Below are positions 26,607-35,931 of a stretch of DNA of 64,000 bases, piece after piece. A model generated the notes under the pieces. The model had not been told where the DNA came from. It saw only the letters and a program-made list of their open reading frames with translations, and ran no database searches. The DNA lies in assembly GCF_900111145.1 (NCBI RefSeq), contig NZ_FOIR01000002.1, positions 248,001 through 312,000 on the forward strand. The letters are read 5' to 3'. Source of the stretch: Roseivirga pacifica (GTDB lineage: Bacteria; Bacteroidota; Bacteroidia; Cytophagales; Cyclobacteriaceae). The position numbers and the translations under genes were made by a program. The first letter of the stretch is position 1, and each line of letters begins with the position of its first letter.

Positions 26607-27209
26607 CTAAATCAACTGATTATTGATAGCGTAGGCAATTAGGTCTGGCGTACTGTTTTGGCCTGTTTTGCGTAGGATGTTTTTGCGGTGGGTTTTTACA
26701 GTATGTATAGAAATGAACAATTTCTCGGCAATATCATCGCTAGTAAGGCCTTCCGCCAAAAGTTGAATAATCTCAACCTCGCGTTTGCCCAAAACTTCAG
26801 AGGTGTGTTCATCTTCAGGGAAATCATCAAAGTGCTTTCCGTTGTTCATTATGCGATGAATGGCCGTGCTTAACTGCTTGCCTGTATTATTCTTAAGCAT
26901 ACAGCCATCTACAATTTTGGCCACTTCCTGAATGAATGTTTTTTGAGAGTACTGCGTAAGAATAATGATCTTCAGCTCAGGGTAGTCCTTTCTAAGTTGT
27001 TTGGCACATGTAATGCCATCCATTTCAGGCATGTTAATGTCCATGATTACCAAATCTACTTGGTGCTGTTTGAGTAGGTTAATTACTTGTGCACCATTTT
27101 CTGCAGTACAAACCACCTCAAAAATAGGATCACTAGAGAGTAAAAACTCTAGCCCATCTAAAACAATGCGATGGTCATCAGCTAGTAACAACTTGTATGT
27201 GTTCCCCAT
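26607..27209 (-). CDS. NarL/LuxR-type response regulator
   Basis: 200 residues. Receiver domain with DD (11-12), phospho-acceptor Asp57 in VIMDINMPEMDG, and conserved Thr and Lys (ILTQY, LKNNT). C-terminal HTH: VLGKREVEIIQLLAEGLTSDDIAEKLFISIHTVKTHRKNI, the LuxR form. It overlaps the upstream histidine-kinase gene by 32 bases, so the two are a co-translated two-component pair. Targets unknown; the adjacent PCPPxC cluster on the same strand is a candidate. Confidence 0.94.
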   Translation of the reverse strand: MGNTYKLLLADDHRIVLDGLEFLLSSDPIFEVVCTAENGAQVINLLKQHQVDLVIMDINMPEMDGITCAKQLRKDYPELKIIILTQYSQKTFIQEVAKIVDGCMLKNNTGKQLSTAIHRIMNNGKHFDDFPEDEHTSEVLGKREVEIIQLLAEGLTSDDIAEKLFISIHTVKTHRKNILRKTGQNSTPDLIAYAINNQLI

Positions 27210-27981
27210 ATGGTATGTGTATTCTAAATAAAGAGCCTCTAGAAGGTGAAGATATGGCTAATTTTCCATTATAGGGTTGTATTCTGGTCTCAATTCCGTT
27301 TAAACCAAGGCCTTTTTTTACTTTTTCGGGGTCGAAACCGATTCCATCATCAGAATATTCTAATACAAGCTGTTCGTCAGCCTGTTCAACTTTAAAGTTG
27401 AGTGTTTTTGCTTTGCTATGTTTTAAGCTGTTGTTTACCAACTCTTGGCACACACGGTAAAGGTTAATAGCCAACTCGGTAGACATGGGGATGTCTTGCG
27501 GGTAGTCTAAATTAAAATTCACTTGACTGGTGCCACCAACGGTTTCCTTTAAATCGGTGAGTGCGCTTTTTAGGCCGAAGTGCTGTAACACACCAGAGTG
27601 TAATTGATGAGAAACTTTGCGCGTTTCTTTAGCAGCCAAGTTGGCTACTTCCGATATTTTTTCTGCAATCCTTTCCTTGTCAGGTCTATCACTTGTAAGC
27701 GAATCTGCATACATGGTTAGTGTGACCATTATACTGCCCAAGTTATCGTGAATATCGGCAGCTATGCGTTTGCGTTCTTCGTCTTGCGCCTGCATTATGT
27801 CATAAGCTGCGGTTAACTCGCGCTCTTTCAGCTGATCGTTTACTGCTTGAAACTCCAGCTTTTTCTTAATGAGCTTACGCTGGTACAGGTAAATAAATAT
27901 GGCGATACTAGCTGCCATAAGCAACATAGCCATAGTACCGCCATACAATATTATTTGGTTATAGTTTTGGGCGCTTTCCAT
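27178..27981 (-). CDS. HisKA_3-type sensor histidine kinase with one membrane helix
   Basis: 267 residues. One N-terminal helix (about 11-33) without a periplasmic domain, a coiled-coil linker (about 36-70), then EERKRIAADIHDNLG with phospho-acceptor His78, the NarX/DesK type. ATPase motifs: QELVNNSLKHS (N box) and DDGIGFDP, GLGLNGIETR. It has almost no sensor region of its own, so it must read a signal through its membrane helix or a partner; the 7-TM protein encoded just upstream on the same strand is a good candidate. Its gene overlaps that of the regulator. Confidence 0.92.
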   Translation of the reverse strand: MESAQNYNQIILYGGTMAMLLMAASIAIFIYLYQRKLIKKKLEFQAVNDQLKERELTAAYDIMQAQDEERKRIAADIHDNLGSIMVTLTMYADSLTSDRPDKERIAEKISEVANLAAKETRKVSHQLHSGVLQHFGLKSALTDLKETVGGTSQVNFNLDYPQDIPMSTELAINLYRVCQELVNNSLKHSKAKTLNFKVEQADEQLVLEYSDDGIGFDPEKVKKGLGLNGIETRIQPYNGKLAISSPSRGSLFRIHIPYGEHIQVVTS

Positions 27982-28037
27982 AAAACCCGAATTAATTCAC
28001 GGGTTAAATTAGCTAGGGATTAGTTAAATTCACAAAC

Positions 28038-28556
28038 CTAACCTTCTCCTTCTTCGGGGCAGAATGGTGGACATGGTTTAGAGTTATTCAAAATAATAGT
28101 GCTGTCACTTTCTGATAGTATTTCAGCATCAAAACCGGATTTATTTAAATTAGTAGAGCCATAAAAATCCTCACCGGTGCTTTGTAAATAAGGCATAAAG
28201 AACACATCGTTTCTTTCACCAGTGGCAGAGCCATCTGTTTTGCGCGCCATATAAATTCTAACCCCGCCAATAGGGTCATCGGTAGAGTTATTATATTCGT
28301 TAATGGCATTCACCAGTTGTTCTAATTTGTCAATGCCAAAGCCAAATGCATATGCTTCTTCATCTGGGTTCCATTTAAGACCATTTTTTGCTTCTAGCTC
28401 TTCGCGGTAATTAAAATAAGCCTGTAGTTTTTCATAAGCTTTCCTTTCACTTATAAACTCGCCTGGTCCAGCAGATACTTCACTAAAAAATCCGTTTGAG
28501 CTGGCTTTAACCGCAAGTGGGGTTTCATCAGTAGTTCGACTTTCGCAAGCTATCAC
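28038..28556 (-). CDS. PCPPxC-family protein 1, probable lipoprotein with unclear start
   Basis: 172 residues from a GTG at 28556. The frame continues upstream with a convincing lipoprotein signal (KRLSVLLCIALIATVIAC) whose Cys is residue 4 of the GTG form, but no ATG, GTG or TTG opens it; the nearest start-like codon is an ATA at 28622. It is a paralogue of the protein at 29350-29853: shared GPGxFIS, KW-P, YAFxFGxDK, NPIGG/DPIGG, PYLxxTG, and the C-terminal PCPPFC. Function unknown. The motif could bind metal or be redox active. It lies between the histidine kinase and the 7-TM gene. Confidence 0.75.
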   Translation of the reverse strand: MIACESRTTDETPLAVKASSNGFFSEVSAGPGEFISERKAYEKLQAYFNYREELEAKNGLKWNPDEEAYAFGFGIDKLEQLVNAINEYNNSTDDPIGGVRIYMARKTDGSATGERNDVFFMPYLQSTGEDFYGSTNLNKSGFDAEILSESDSTIILNNSKPCPPFCPEEGEG

Positions 28557-28708
28557 AGTTGCAATAAGGGCGATACACAGCAGTACAGATAATCTTTTGA
28601 AAAATTGTTTGTCTCTTTTTATAGTTTGATTGTGTTTTTTTATAAAAATAATAATTGGAGTGAAAACACAAGCGCCATTGAAATAATAAAACCAATAAAT
28701 AAAATGCT

Positions 28709-29347
28709 TTATTTATTGCCTAATGCTGGCGCTTTCCATAATGCAAATGCAATAATAAAATTAGTGGCAATATTAATGGTTACAAATACCACCCAGCCTT
28801 CGAAAGTTGCTCTATCTGTTAAAATCTGCTGTGACAACAAGTAGGAAAAGAATGATCCTGTACCATTAAAAAAGAAAGCACACGCGATCCAAAAGGTTAC
28901 ACTGTCCTCAATAAATATCTCTGTTTCATTTTTATATAGATTATAGAAGTAATGAAAGCCCAATCCTATGCCAATGATTGTTCCCAACATATTTCCATAG
29001 AATGAGTGCTTTATTGTAAAGCCTTCTAAAAGAATTGTGATAAGTACAACACTAGCAAATGTGAGGGATGGTATGTTCCATTTCTTACTAGACAAACTAT
29101 AATAGAAAGCTGTAACAGTGAAAATCTTTATAACCTGCCACGAGTTAATTGTAATCAAATTGTGCAAATTGAATAATGTATTCAACATGCTACTTGTTAC
29201 GTCAATTACCAATGAACCCAAAACATAAAAAAATGCCCACTTAATAATTGCCGTATTAAACGACCTACGGTACAGGCCGATTAATACGGCAGGCAATCCG
29301 CTAAAGACACTGGTGTATCCCAATATATCTATTAGAGATATCTCCAC
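28709..29347 (-). CDS. Seven-helix membrane protein
   Basis: 212 residues, nearly all membrane: helices near 8-26, 35-57, 70-85, 92-112, 118-140, 150-172 and 180-203. No catalytic motif is recognised. The layout is like sensor modules found next to or fused with Bacteroidota histidine kinases. Its ATG lies 2 bases after the stop of the PCPPYC gene, so translation is coupled, and a short-domain histidine kinase follows downstream. Inference: it is the membrane sensor of that system. Codons are A+T rich, as often for membrane proteins. Confidence 0.8.
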   Translation of the reverse strand: MEISLIDILGYTSVFSGLPAVLIGLYRRSFNTAIIKWAFFYVLGSLVIDVTSSMLNTLFNLHNLITINSWQVIKIFTVTAFYYSLSSKKWNIPSLTFASVVLITILLEGFTIKHSFYGNMLGTIIGIGLGFHYFYNLYKNETEIFIEDSVTFWIACAFFFNGTGSFFSYLLSQQILTDRATFEGWVVFVTINIATNFIIAFALWKAPALGNK

Positions 29348-29349
29348 AA

Positions 29350-29853
29350 TCAGCCTTCATCGTCAGTGTCAGGGTCGTTACAATATGGTGGGCATGGTAA
29401 TGAACCATTCAGTAACATGCCATCATCGTCATCTTCCTCGCCATCATCTGTGCCGTCATTTTCAAAGCTGCTTTTCATTAATGTAGCGGTGGCAGTATCT
29501 GGAGCGTCATCATGGTGTTGGTCAACTGGAATGTAATTTTTGCCTGTTTTTGCTAAGTATGGTACAATTACTACATCTGGTCCTACGGCTACACCTTTGT
29601 TGCTGCGGGCAGAAACTACCCTAATACCACCAATTGGGTTGTCTGGGTTGTTGGCATTGTATTTCTCAATTTTGGCCATAAGCTCTTGTACTTTATCTAA
29701 GCCAAAAGCAAAAGCATAATAGTCCTTTTTTGGGCTCCACTTTGTGCCATTCTTCTTGTTCTCTTTTTCCTGATGGTCGAAGAAAGCATTGATCTGCTGA
29801 ATGGCTTTCTTCTGGCTAATAAACGCACCAGGTCCTTTCGATTTTTTGGTCAT
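29350..29853 (-). CDS. PCPPxC-family protein 2, cytoplasmic form
   Basis: 167 residues, no signal peptide. Same family as the protein at 28038-28556: GPGAFIS near the start, KWSP, YAFAFGLDK, NPIGGIR, PYLAKTG, and at the end an acidic region (DDGEEDDDDG) followed by LLNGSLPCPPYC. Identity between the two looks like roughly one third by eye. So the pair has one exported and one internal copy, flanking a 7-TM protein. Function unknown; I know of similar unnamed Bacteroidota proteins ending in CPPxC but cannot verify a family. It is the first gene of the leftward cluster. Confidence 0.78.
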   Translation of the reverse strand: MTKKSKGPGAFISQKKAIQQINAFFDHQEKENKKNGTKWSPKKDYYAFAFGLDKVQELMAKIEKYNANNPDNPIGGIRVVSARSNKGVAVGPDVVIVPYLAKTGKNYIPVDQHHDDAPDTATATLMKSSFENDGTDDGEEDDDDGMLLNGSLPCPPYCNDPDTDDEG

Positions 29854-30090
29854 TTTAATGATTGTTTAAGATGGTTGAAAAATATTTGAAGTTGAGCTCT
29901 GGTAATATTATTCTAAATCAATTCTAACAATTGCTTGCAGCGAATTTCCTTTTTTGAAATGGGATTTGGGAGGAGATAAGTAAATCTCTATCATCCCAAA
30001 CGCTATAGATCACTCGTGTACTTTGAGGGGTAATCGTGCAAACATCTTTTAATTATGTGTGTCATCAAATTCTTTTTATAGTACGCTTAA

Positions 30091-30681
30091 TTAGTTTTCC
30101 TCCTTAATAGGTGTAATCATAATATGTGCGCGGTACTTACCAGGAAACATGATCCACGGATGTCCTTTGGCGTTTGGCTTTGATGGCAAACCAGTGGTTT
30201 CCGGAGTGGCTAGTGGGGTATACACCACATACCTAAAATGTCCGCCCTCAAGCGCATCGGTTTCTTGGTTGTACTTGGCTTCAAGCCCAAAGTAAATGTT
30301 TAGGGTAGAACCATAGTTGGGTTTCTGAAGCTTGCCCTCCATCATCTCTTGCTCTCTAATTTGTAGCACCTCTCCGTGGTTTTTACCTTCAGCGCGCAAT
30401 TCGCGACCGCGTGCCATAAACGGCTCCACATCTTTTGGGTAGCAAACTACTTCAAACCCATCTTGATTTGGGTTATCGGCCCGAACAATAAAGTTATTGG
30501 TGCCTTCGCGAAGGGTAATCATTTCGCCTTGTTCGTTGTAACCATATACATGAGCACCAGCTCTGGCCTCAGCCGGAGCGGCCAATAGTGCAGCTTTAAT
30601 CTGGTTTTCTTTGTCGTTCTGTGCGTTGGCACAGCTCATACTACTAATTATTAATAGCAGTGCGCAAATACGTGTTTTCAT
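30091..30681 (-). CDS. Secreted hypothetical protein, 196 residues
   Basis: Signal peptide of about 20 residues (ICALLLIISSMSCANA). SSMSC could also be read as a weak lipobox. The mature part has beta-rich segments around GAHVYGYNEQGEMITLREGTNNF, YPKDVEPFMARGRELR, and GHFRYVVYTPLATPET...GHPWIMFPGKYRAHIMIT. No family recognised. Its ATG is preceded by an A/T-rich hairpin region. Alone between the PCPPxC cluster and the TPR gene. Confidence 0.75.
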   Translation of the reverse strand: MKTRICALLLIISSMSCANAQNDKENQIKAALLAAPAEARAGAHVYGYNEQGEMITLREGTNNFIVRADNPNQDGFEVVCYPKDVEPFMARGRELRAEGKNHGEVLQIREQEMMEGKLQKPNYGSTLNIYFGLEAKYNQETDALEGGHFRYVVYTPLATPETTGLPSKPNAKGHPWIMFPGKYRAHIMITPIKEEN

Positions 30682-31008
30682 AGGCTTGTCTTTTTGGTTT
30701 TTGAGTGGTTTTCGCTTCGTTATTCCAGAATTTTTCTTTCTATTTTTTCAAGAAAGAAAAATATCCGGAATCTCTATTTGTTCATCTAAGAATAAGGTTA
30801 GGCGACTTATTCAGTCTTTTTGCCAAACACAGTTATTTTGGCTTTCCTAATGCTATTTCTTTATGGTTTTTAGTTCATTCCCCCAACCCTAAAGGGTGAT
30901 AAGGCAAGTTCTATCACCCTTTAGGGTTGAGGCTAAACTCCGTTAGTTTTTTTAAGGCAAAAACTAATTTCTCACTCAAATTAGAAACTCACCCGACAGT
31001 ATGAAAGC
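30682..31008. other. 327-base intergenic region with two hairpins
   Basis: No gene. A hairpin-prone stretch at 30722-30772 (TTTTTCTTTCT facing AGAAAGAAAAA, with flanking ATTCC / GGAAT) lies near the start of the secreted protein gene. A strong 18-base hairpin lies at 30884-30929 (separate entry). Confidence 0.6.
30884..30929. repeat. Perfect 18-base inverted repeat, 10-base loop
   Basis: Arms 30884-30901 and 30912-30929 match perfectly; each arm contains the near-palindrome ACCC-TAAA-GGGT. No T-run follows in either direction, so it is more like a dispersed REP-type element than a simple terminator of the leftward TPR gene. Confidence 0.7.
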
Positions 31009-31695
31009 CTATTTTTTGTTTTTCTTTAAAAGGTTAGTGCTAAAGGTTACAAAGTCCTTAAAGCCTTCTTTGGTGAAAATTGATTTGATTATGGTAGCTC
31101 TTGTAAGTGGTTTTTCTTCAGCTGCTATTGGTGGGAGAGTTGTATCGGGCTGAGCCTCTTGGTTTTGCTCTGGCTTATAACCGATAAGTTCATTGCTTTT
31201 GTCAAAGCTTTGGTTGGCTTTTTCCTTTCTACCCAACTTCTCTTCAATAATTCCCCTGTTGTTTAGTGCTATGGCATCTTCTGGGTCAAGGGCAATGGCT
31301 TGGTCGTAATCGGCAATGGCACCTTCCAAATCACCAATTCTATCTTTGAAAAACGCCCTTGAGGAGTATCGGTAAGGGTTTTTCGGTTCCAGCTTTAAAG
31401 CCATTTCGAATTGAGCCTCGGCTGCATCGTTCTGATTGTTCAGGTGTAGCGCCACTGCGTAATCGCCAATAAAGCTTGGGTTTTGGGGCTGAATTTTTAC
31501 AAGTTGCTCGAAATCGGAGAGGGCATCTTCAAGCCTTCCAACCCTCGAAAGTGCGCGGCCTCGATTGTACAAAGCTTCAATATTAGCCACATCATTGGCC
31601 AATGCCTGATCAAAATATTTTACTCCTTCTTCAAACTTCGCATCGCTGCAGGCAGCTATTCCTTTGGCGATCAATTCTTTCACTAAATCCGTCAT
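31009..31695 (-). CDS. TPR-repeat protein
   Basis: 228 residues from the ATG at 31695 (the frame opens at a TTG at 31719). Four to five tetratricopeptide repeats fill residues about 5-160, for example ALYNRGRALSRVGRLEDALSDFEQ and AIALNNRGIIEEKLGRKEKANQSFDK. The last 70 residues are a Pro/Gln linker and a Lys-rich helix. No signal peptide, so it is cytoplasmic. It is divergent from holA, 86 bases between starts. Partner unknown. Confidence 0.85.
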   Translation of the reverse strand: MTDLVKELIAKGIAACSDAKFEEGVKYFDQALANDVANIEALYNRGRALSRVGRLEDALSDFEQLVKIQPQNPSFIGDYAVALHLNNQNDAAEAQFEMALKLEPKNPYRYSSRAFFKDRIGDLEGAIADYDQAIALDPEDAIALNNRGIIEEKLGRKEKANQSFDKSNELIGYKPEQNQEAQPDTTLPPIAAEEKPLTRATIIKSIFTKEGFKDFVTFSTNLLKKNKK

Positions 31696-31740
31696 GCTGC
31701 CGCAAATATAATAGGTCAAAAAAGTCTTTATCTAACTGAA

Positions 31741-31769
31741 TTGAAAATTGATTGGAGTACGTATATTTG
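31741..31769 (+). promoter_or_regulatory. Promoter of holA
   Basis: TTG at 31741-31743 and TATATTTG at 31762-31769 (exact TAnnTTTG), 18 bases apart. The ATG at 31782 follows at 12 bases. This also argues against the upstream in-frame TTG at 31752 as start. Confidence 0.55.
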
Positions 31770-31781
31770 ACCACAAGTCCT

Positions 31782-32804
31782 ATGAGTTTACATCCAGATC
31801 AGGTCTTGCGAGAAATTAAGTCCGGAAAGTACCAGTCCGTGTATTTTCTGCAGGGCGAAGAACCTTTCTATATCGATCAAATCGTTGATTTTATTGAGGA
31901 TAATTGTATTCCTGAAGCCGAAAAGGGTTTTAACCAAACCATTATGTATGGTAAGGATGTAACCATGGCGCAGGTAATTACGAATGCCCGCAGATTTCCG
32001 ATGATGGCCGAACGTCAAGTGGTAATTGTAAAAGAAGCCAAAGACATTCAGGACATAAATAAGGAAGAAGGGCAAAAGCTACTGATGGACTATTTGGAAA
32101 AGCCAGTGCCTTCTACTGTTTTGGTCTTTGGCCACAAACACAAAAAAGTAGACGGAAGAAAGCCACTTTCTAAAGCGCTTAGCAAGCATGCCACACTTAT
32201 TACCACCGCCAAACTGCGCGAGCACGAAGTGCCAGGATGGATTGAGCAATACGTAAAAGGCAAGGGCATTGCAATTGGTTATGAGTCGGTGCAGTTGCTT
32301 ACCGAATACCTAGGTAATAACCTGGAGCGATTAAGTAACGAGATAAGCAAGATTACCATCAACCTGAAAAAAGGAGAGGAAATTACACCTCAGCTTATTC
32401 AAAAATATGTGGGCATTAATAAAGACTACAATGTTTTTGAATTACAAAAAGCCATTAGTCAGGGTAATGTGCTCAAGGCAAATCAGATTGTGAATTACTT
32501 TGCGGCCAACATTAAAGCCAACCCAATAATACCTACCATTGCCGTACTTTTTTCGTACTACAGCAAGTTGTTGTTGGTGCATGGAACTAAAGACAAAAGT
32601 GATGGTGGCTTAGCCAGAGCGCTAAAATTACCACCCTTTGTGGTGAAAGAATATAAGATGGCTGCCAATCGCTATTCTCTCGGGAAGGTGATTCAGTGCA
32701 TTGCCGTTTTACGCGATGCCGACCTAAAATCTAAGGGAGTTGAGTCGGGCAGTATGTCGCAAGAAGACTTGTTAAAAGAAATGGTTTTTAAGTTGATGCA
32801 TTGA
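31782..32804 (+). CDS. holA: DNA polymerase III subunit delta
   Basis: 340 residues from the ATG at 31782. The delta subunit opens the beta clamp in the clamp-loader complex during replication. Seen: YFLQGEEPFYIDQIVDFIE at the start (degenerate AAA+ N-terminus without a Walker A), RFPMMAERQVVIVKEA, HKHKKVDGRKPLSKAL, and the C-terminal collar region with VFELQKAI, PPFVVKEYKMAA and a DADLKSKGV segment near the end, all usual for HolA. Length is normal (330-345). Monocistronic with a good -7 box. Confidence 0.93.
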   Translation: MSLHPDQVLREIKSGKYQSVYFLQGEEPFYIDQIVDFIEDNCIPEAEKGFNQTIMYGKDVTMAQVITNARRFPMMAERQVVIVKEAKDIQDINKEEGQKLLMDYLEKPVPSTVLVFGHKHKKVDGRKPLSKALSKHATLITTAKLREHEVPGWIEQYVKGKGIAIGYESVQLLTEYLGNNLERLSNEISKITINLKKGEEITPQLIQKYVGINKDYNVFELQKAISQGNVLKANQIVNYFAANIKANPIIPTIAVLFSYYSKLLLVHGTKDKSDGGLARALKLPPFVVKEYKMAANRYSLGKVIQCIAVLRDADLKSKGVESGSMSQEDLLKEMVFKLMH

Positions 32805-32868
32805 TCAACAAAGCCAAACAATATTTAAATGCAAAAGGAGTTTACCATTTAAGTGAACCAAACACCAG

Positions 32869-35800
32869 ATGAAGAAATACATTTTTTCGATTGCTATTTT
32901 GTTCACTGCGCTAGGGTCATTAGTAGCTCAAAATACTTTTCAGCAAGAAGATGAAAACCGCCTTTTTAGGTTCGGTTTAGAACTGCTTGACAAGCAAAAG
33001 TACAGTGCTGCCAGAGAGCAGTTTGAGCGATTCCTGGACAGTGGCACCGATAAAGTAAAAATGACCGAGGCCGAATACTACGTAGCATTCTGCGCCTTGA
33101 ATTTAGATAATGCCGATGGCCCCGACTTGATCGCCAAGTTTGTGGACAAGCACCCTAATAACCCGAAGGCCGCCAAGGCTTACTATCAGTTGGGGATTAT
33201 CGCCTTTAAGTCGGCCGACTATACCAATGCCGGCAGCTACCTTAAAAAAGCCAAGTTTAGTGCCCTGAATGAGCAAGAAGTAGCGGAAGCTTACTTTAAG
33301 ATTGCTTATAGTGCTTATTACTTAGGTAGTACGCAAGAGGCGGTAGAATACTTTGACCTGGCCAAAAGAGAAAATAGCGAATACTATGCAGAGGCTAATT
33401 ACTACTCGGGGTACTTGGCCTATTATGAAAAGAACTATGATAAGGCCATTGTTGACCTGAAAAGGGCAGGAGAGAGCAATAAGTATAAATACCGCATTCC
33501 TGTAATGCTCACTGGTGCTTATTTTCAGCAAGGCCGTTATGGCGAAGTGTTGAGCTATGTAAACAAGTTTAAGGATGTTCAGCTAGAGCTTACACGAACC
33601 GATTATTTGTATCAGTTGTACCAAATGGCAGCAGAGTCGGCTTTTGCTTTGCAACGTTACGATGATGCCATTGATTTTTATGGCTTGTACCGTCAAACTG
33701 CGGGCGAAACTATTTCTGACCAAACCCTATACAGAATAGGCTACTCGCATTATGCAGTGGGCGATAATCGAGAAGCTATTGAGAACTTTAAGCGTGTGGC
33801 ATTGCAAGAAGATACGCTTTCGCAGTATGCCTCTTACTATTTGGGTCAGCTATATGTACAAGATCAAAACTTCCTATTTGCTGCTTCTGCATTCGACCAA
33901 GCCAGCAAATTGCCTTACAACAAAGAAATACAGGAAGAGGCAAGCTTCAACTTTGCCAAAGTAAATTACAGCACACAAAAGTACTCGGTAGCCATTACCT
34001 CGCTCGATCGTTTTATTGGGCAGTTTCCTAATTCACCTTACATTCCTGAGGCGAACAACCTACTTTCAGAAGCCTTTTTAAATACCAATGACTTTTCTCG
34101 TGCGATTACCTTTATTGAGCGCATTGAAAACAAAACGCCAAGGGTAAAAGAAGCCTATCAAAAAGTTACCTTCTTTAAAGGAACAGAGCATTTCAATGCT
34201 GGTCAGTACGATCAGGCGGTTAAGCTTTTCGACAAATCTTTGACCTACACAACGGACAGAGACATTCAAACGGCATCGCTTTTCTGGAAGGCCGAAGCAC
34301 TGGCAACCATGCGCCAATATGATAGAGCGAAGCAGGCTTATCAGCGCGTGTTCCAAACCAGAAATCGAGAGTCGGAGTACTACACCAAAGCCAATTATGG
34401 ATTGGGTTATGCGTACTATAATACAAGGGACTATCAGAATGCGCGCATCTACTTTAAGCGTTATGTTGATGTTTTAGAGTCAGCTCAGAATCGCATGAAC
34501 TATGACGATGCAATTCTCAGATTAGCAGACTGTTATTATGTAGATAAAGAGTATGCTACGGCCATTGCTTATTACGATCGGGCTATTCAGAACAACAACC
34601 CGAATGTTGATTATGCATACTTTCAAAAGGGTGTGGTGAGAGACTTTCAAGAGCGCAGCGAAGAGGCCATAAAAGAGTTAGAAGTGGTAATCAATCGCTA
34701 CTCAAACTCTATCTATTATGACGATGCCATTTATAAGAAGGCACAAATTCAGCTTGAGAATAAAGACTATCGTGAGTCGATTGTTGGTTTTACCAGAATA
34801 ATAGAAAATCAGAAACAGAGCCTTTTCATTCCTTATGCTTATGAGAGCAGAGCTTTGGCCTATTTCAACTTAAAGGAATTGGATAGAGCAGAGGCTGATT
34901 ATAAAACCATTCTGGATAATTATGTGACCAGTCGCGTAGCAAATAGTGCTTTGCTTGGTTTGCAGAATACATTGAAATTGAATGAAAAGGTTTTAGAATT
35001 CGATCAGTACTTGAGCAAATATAAAAGCGCAAACCCTGAAAACGAGGCACTTGAGAACATTGAACTGGAGTCTGCCAAAAACCTCTACTTTAGTCAGGAA
35101 TACGAAGCAGCCATTGGTGCTTTTGCCGCCTACGAGCGCAATTATCCTGAAAGCCCACTAAGGCATCAGGCTAAATTCTATCGTGCCGAATCAATGTTCA
35201 GACTTAACCAGGTAGATCAAGCACTTGCTTTGTACTACGAACTGGACAGAGAGTCGCAAATCAACGATATGGATGTGGTGTTCCAGCGCATTGGTCAGTT
35301 GCAATTAAGAAAAGGTGACTTTACCGAAGCGGCTAATTACTTCACAAAGCTAGAGTCTATTTCGCGAAGCAAACGCCAAGAAAACGATGCTTGGGCAGGT
35401 TTGTTGGAAGCTTACTTTAAGCTAAGCGATTTTGAGAAGATGCGTGTTTACGCAAACAACATTATCGAGAAGGGCAACGTGTCTGCCGATGCAACCAACA
35501 AAGCGCAGTTGTATTTAGCTAAAGCATCCATTGCCGAGGGGAATTTCCAAGGAGCAATTGACGAGCTGTTGACCACGGTAAACACCTCTACCGATGTGTA
35601 TGGGGCAGAAGCACAATACTTGCTAGGGGAGATTTTCTACAAGCAAACCCAATATCAGCAGTCGCTAAACACGCTTTTCGACTTTAACGATAAGTATTCT
35701 GGCTATGACCAATGGTTAGGAAAAGCCTTCCTATTAATAGCGGATAATTACATTGCGCTGAATGAGCTATTCCAGGCCAAAGCAACAGTAAATAGTATTA

Positions 35801-35931
35801 TCGAATATTCCGAAGTGGAAGATGTGGTGACACAGGCCAAAGCCAAACTGGTGGAAATTGAAAGGTTAGAAGAAATGCAAAAGCAACAAGAAGTTGCAGA
35901 TACTACACAAATAAAAGGAGGGAACGAGTAA
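32869..35931 (+). CDS. Giant periplasmic TPR protein
   Basis: 1020 residues with a signal peptide (IFSIAILFTALGSLVA) and tetratricopeptide repeats along almost the whole length, with PDQ-rich units such as AYYQLGIIAFKSADYTNAGSYL and SLFWKAEALATMRQYDRAK. No enzyme motif. Its stop overlaps the ATG of the barrel gene (TAATG at 35931), so the two are coupled. In this neighbourhood (barrel, SPOR, ExbB, ExbD, TonB) it probably serves as a periplasmic scaffold in an energised envelope complex; some YbgF/CpoB-like and gliding-related TPR proteins play such roles. Function is inferred. Confidence 0.88.
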   Translation: MKKYIFSIAILFTALGSLVAQNTFQQEDENRLFRFGLELLDKQKYSAAREQFERFLDSGTDKVKMTEAEYYVAFCALNLDNADGPDLIAKFVDKHPNNPKAAKAYYQLGIIAFKSADYTNAGSYLKKAKFSALNEQEVAEAYFKIAYSAYYLGSTQEAVEYFDLAKRENSEYYAEANYYSGYLAYYEKNYDKAIVDLKRAGESNKYKYRIPVMLTGAYFQQGRYGEVLSYVNKFKDVQLELTRTDYLYQLYQMAAESAFALQRYDDAIDFYGLYRQTAGETISDQTLYRIGYSHYAVGDNREAIENFKRVALQEDTLSQYASYYLGQLYVQDQNFLFAASAFDQASKLPYNKEIQEEASFNFAKVNYSTQKYSVAITSLDRFIGQFPNSPYIPEANNLLSEAFLNTNDFSRAITFIERIENKTPRVKEAYQKVTFFKGTEHFNAGQYDQAVKLFDKSLTYTTDRDIQTASLFWKAEALATMRQYDRAKQAYQRVFQTRNRESEYYTKANYGLGYAYYNTRDYQNARIYFKRYVDVLESAQNRMNYDDAILRLADCYYVDKEYATAIAYYDRAIQNNNPNVDYAYFQKGVVRDFQERSEEAIKELEVVINRYSNSIYYDDAIYKKAQIQLENKDYRESIVGFTRIIENQKQSLFIPYAYESRALAYFNLKELDRAEADYKTILDNYVTSRVANSALLGLQNTLKLNEKVLEFDQYLSKYKSANPENEALENIELESAKNLYFSQEYEAAIGAFAAYERNYPESPLRHQAKFYRAESMFRLNQVDQALALYYELDRESQINDMDVVFQRIGQLQLRKGDFTEAANYFTKLESISRSKRQENDAWAGLLEAYFKLSDFEKMRVYANNIIEKGNVSADATNKAQLYLAKASIAEGNFQGAIDELLTTVNTSTDVYGAEAQYLLGEIFYKQTQYQQSLNTLFDFNDKYSGYDQWLGKAFLLIADNYIALNELFQAKATVNSIIEYSEVEDVVTQAKAKLVEIERLEEMQKQQEVADTTQIKGGNE

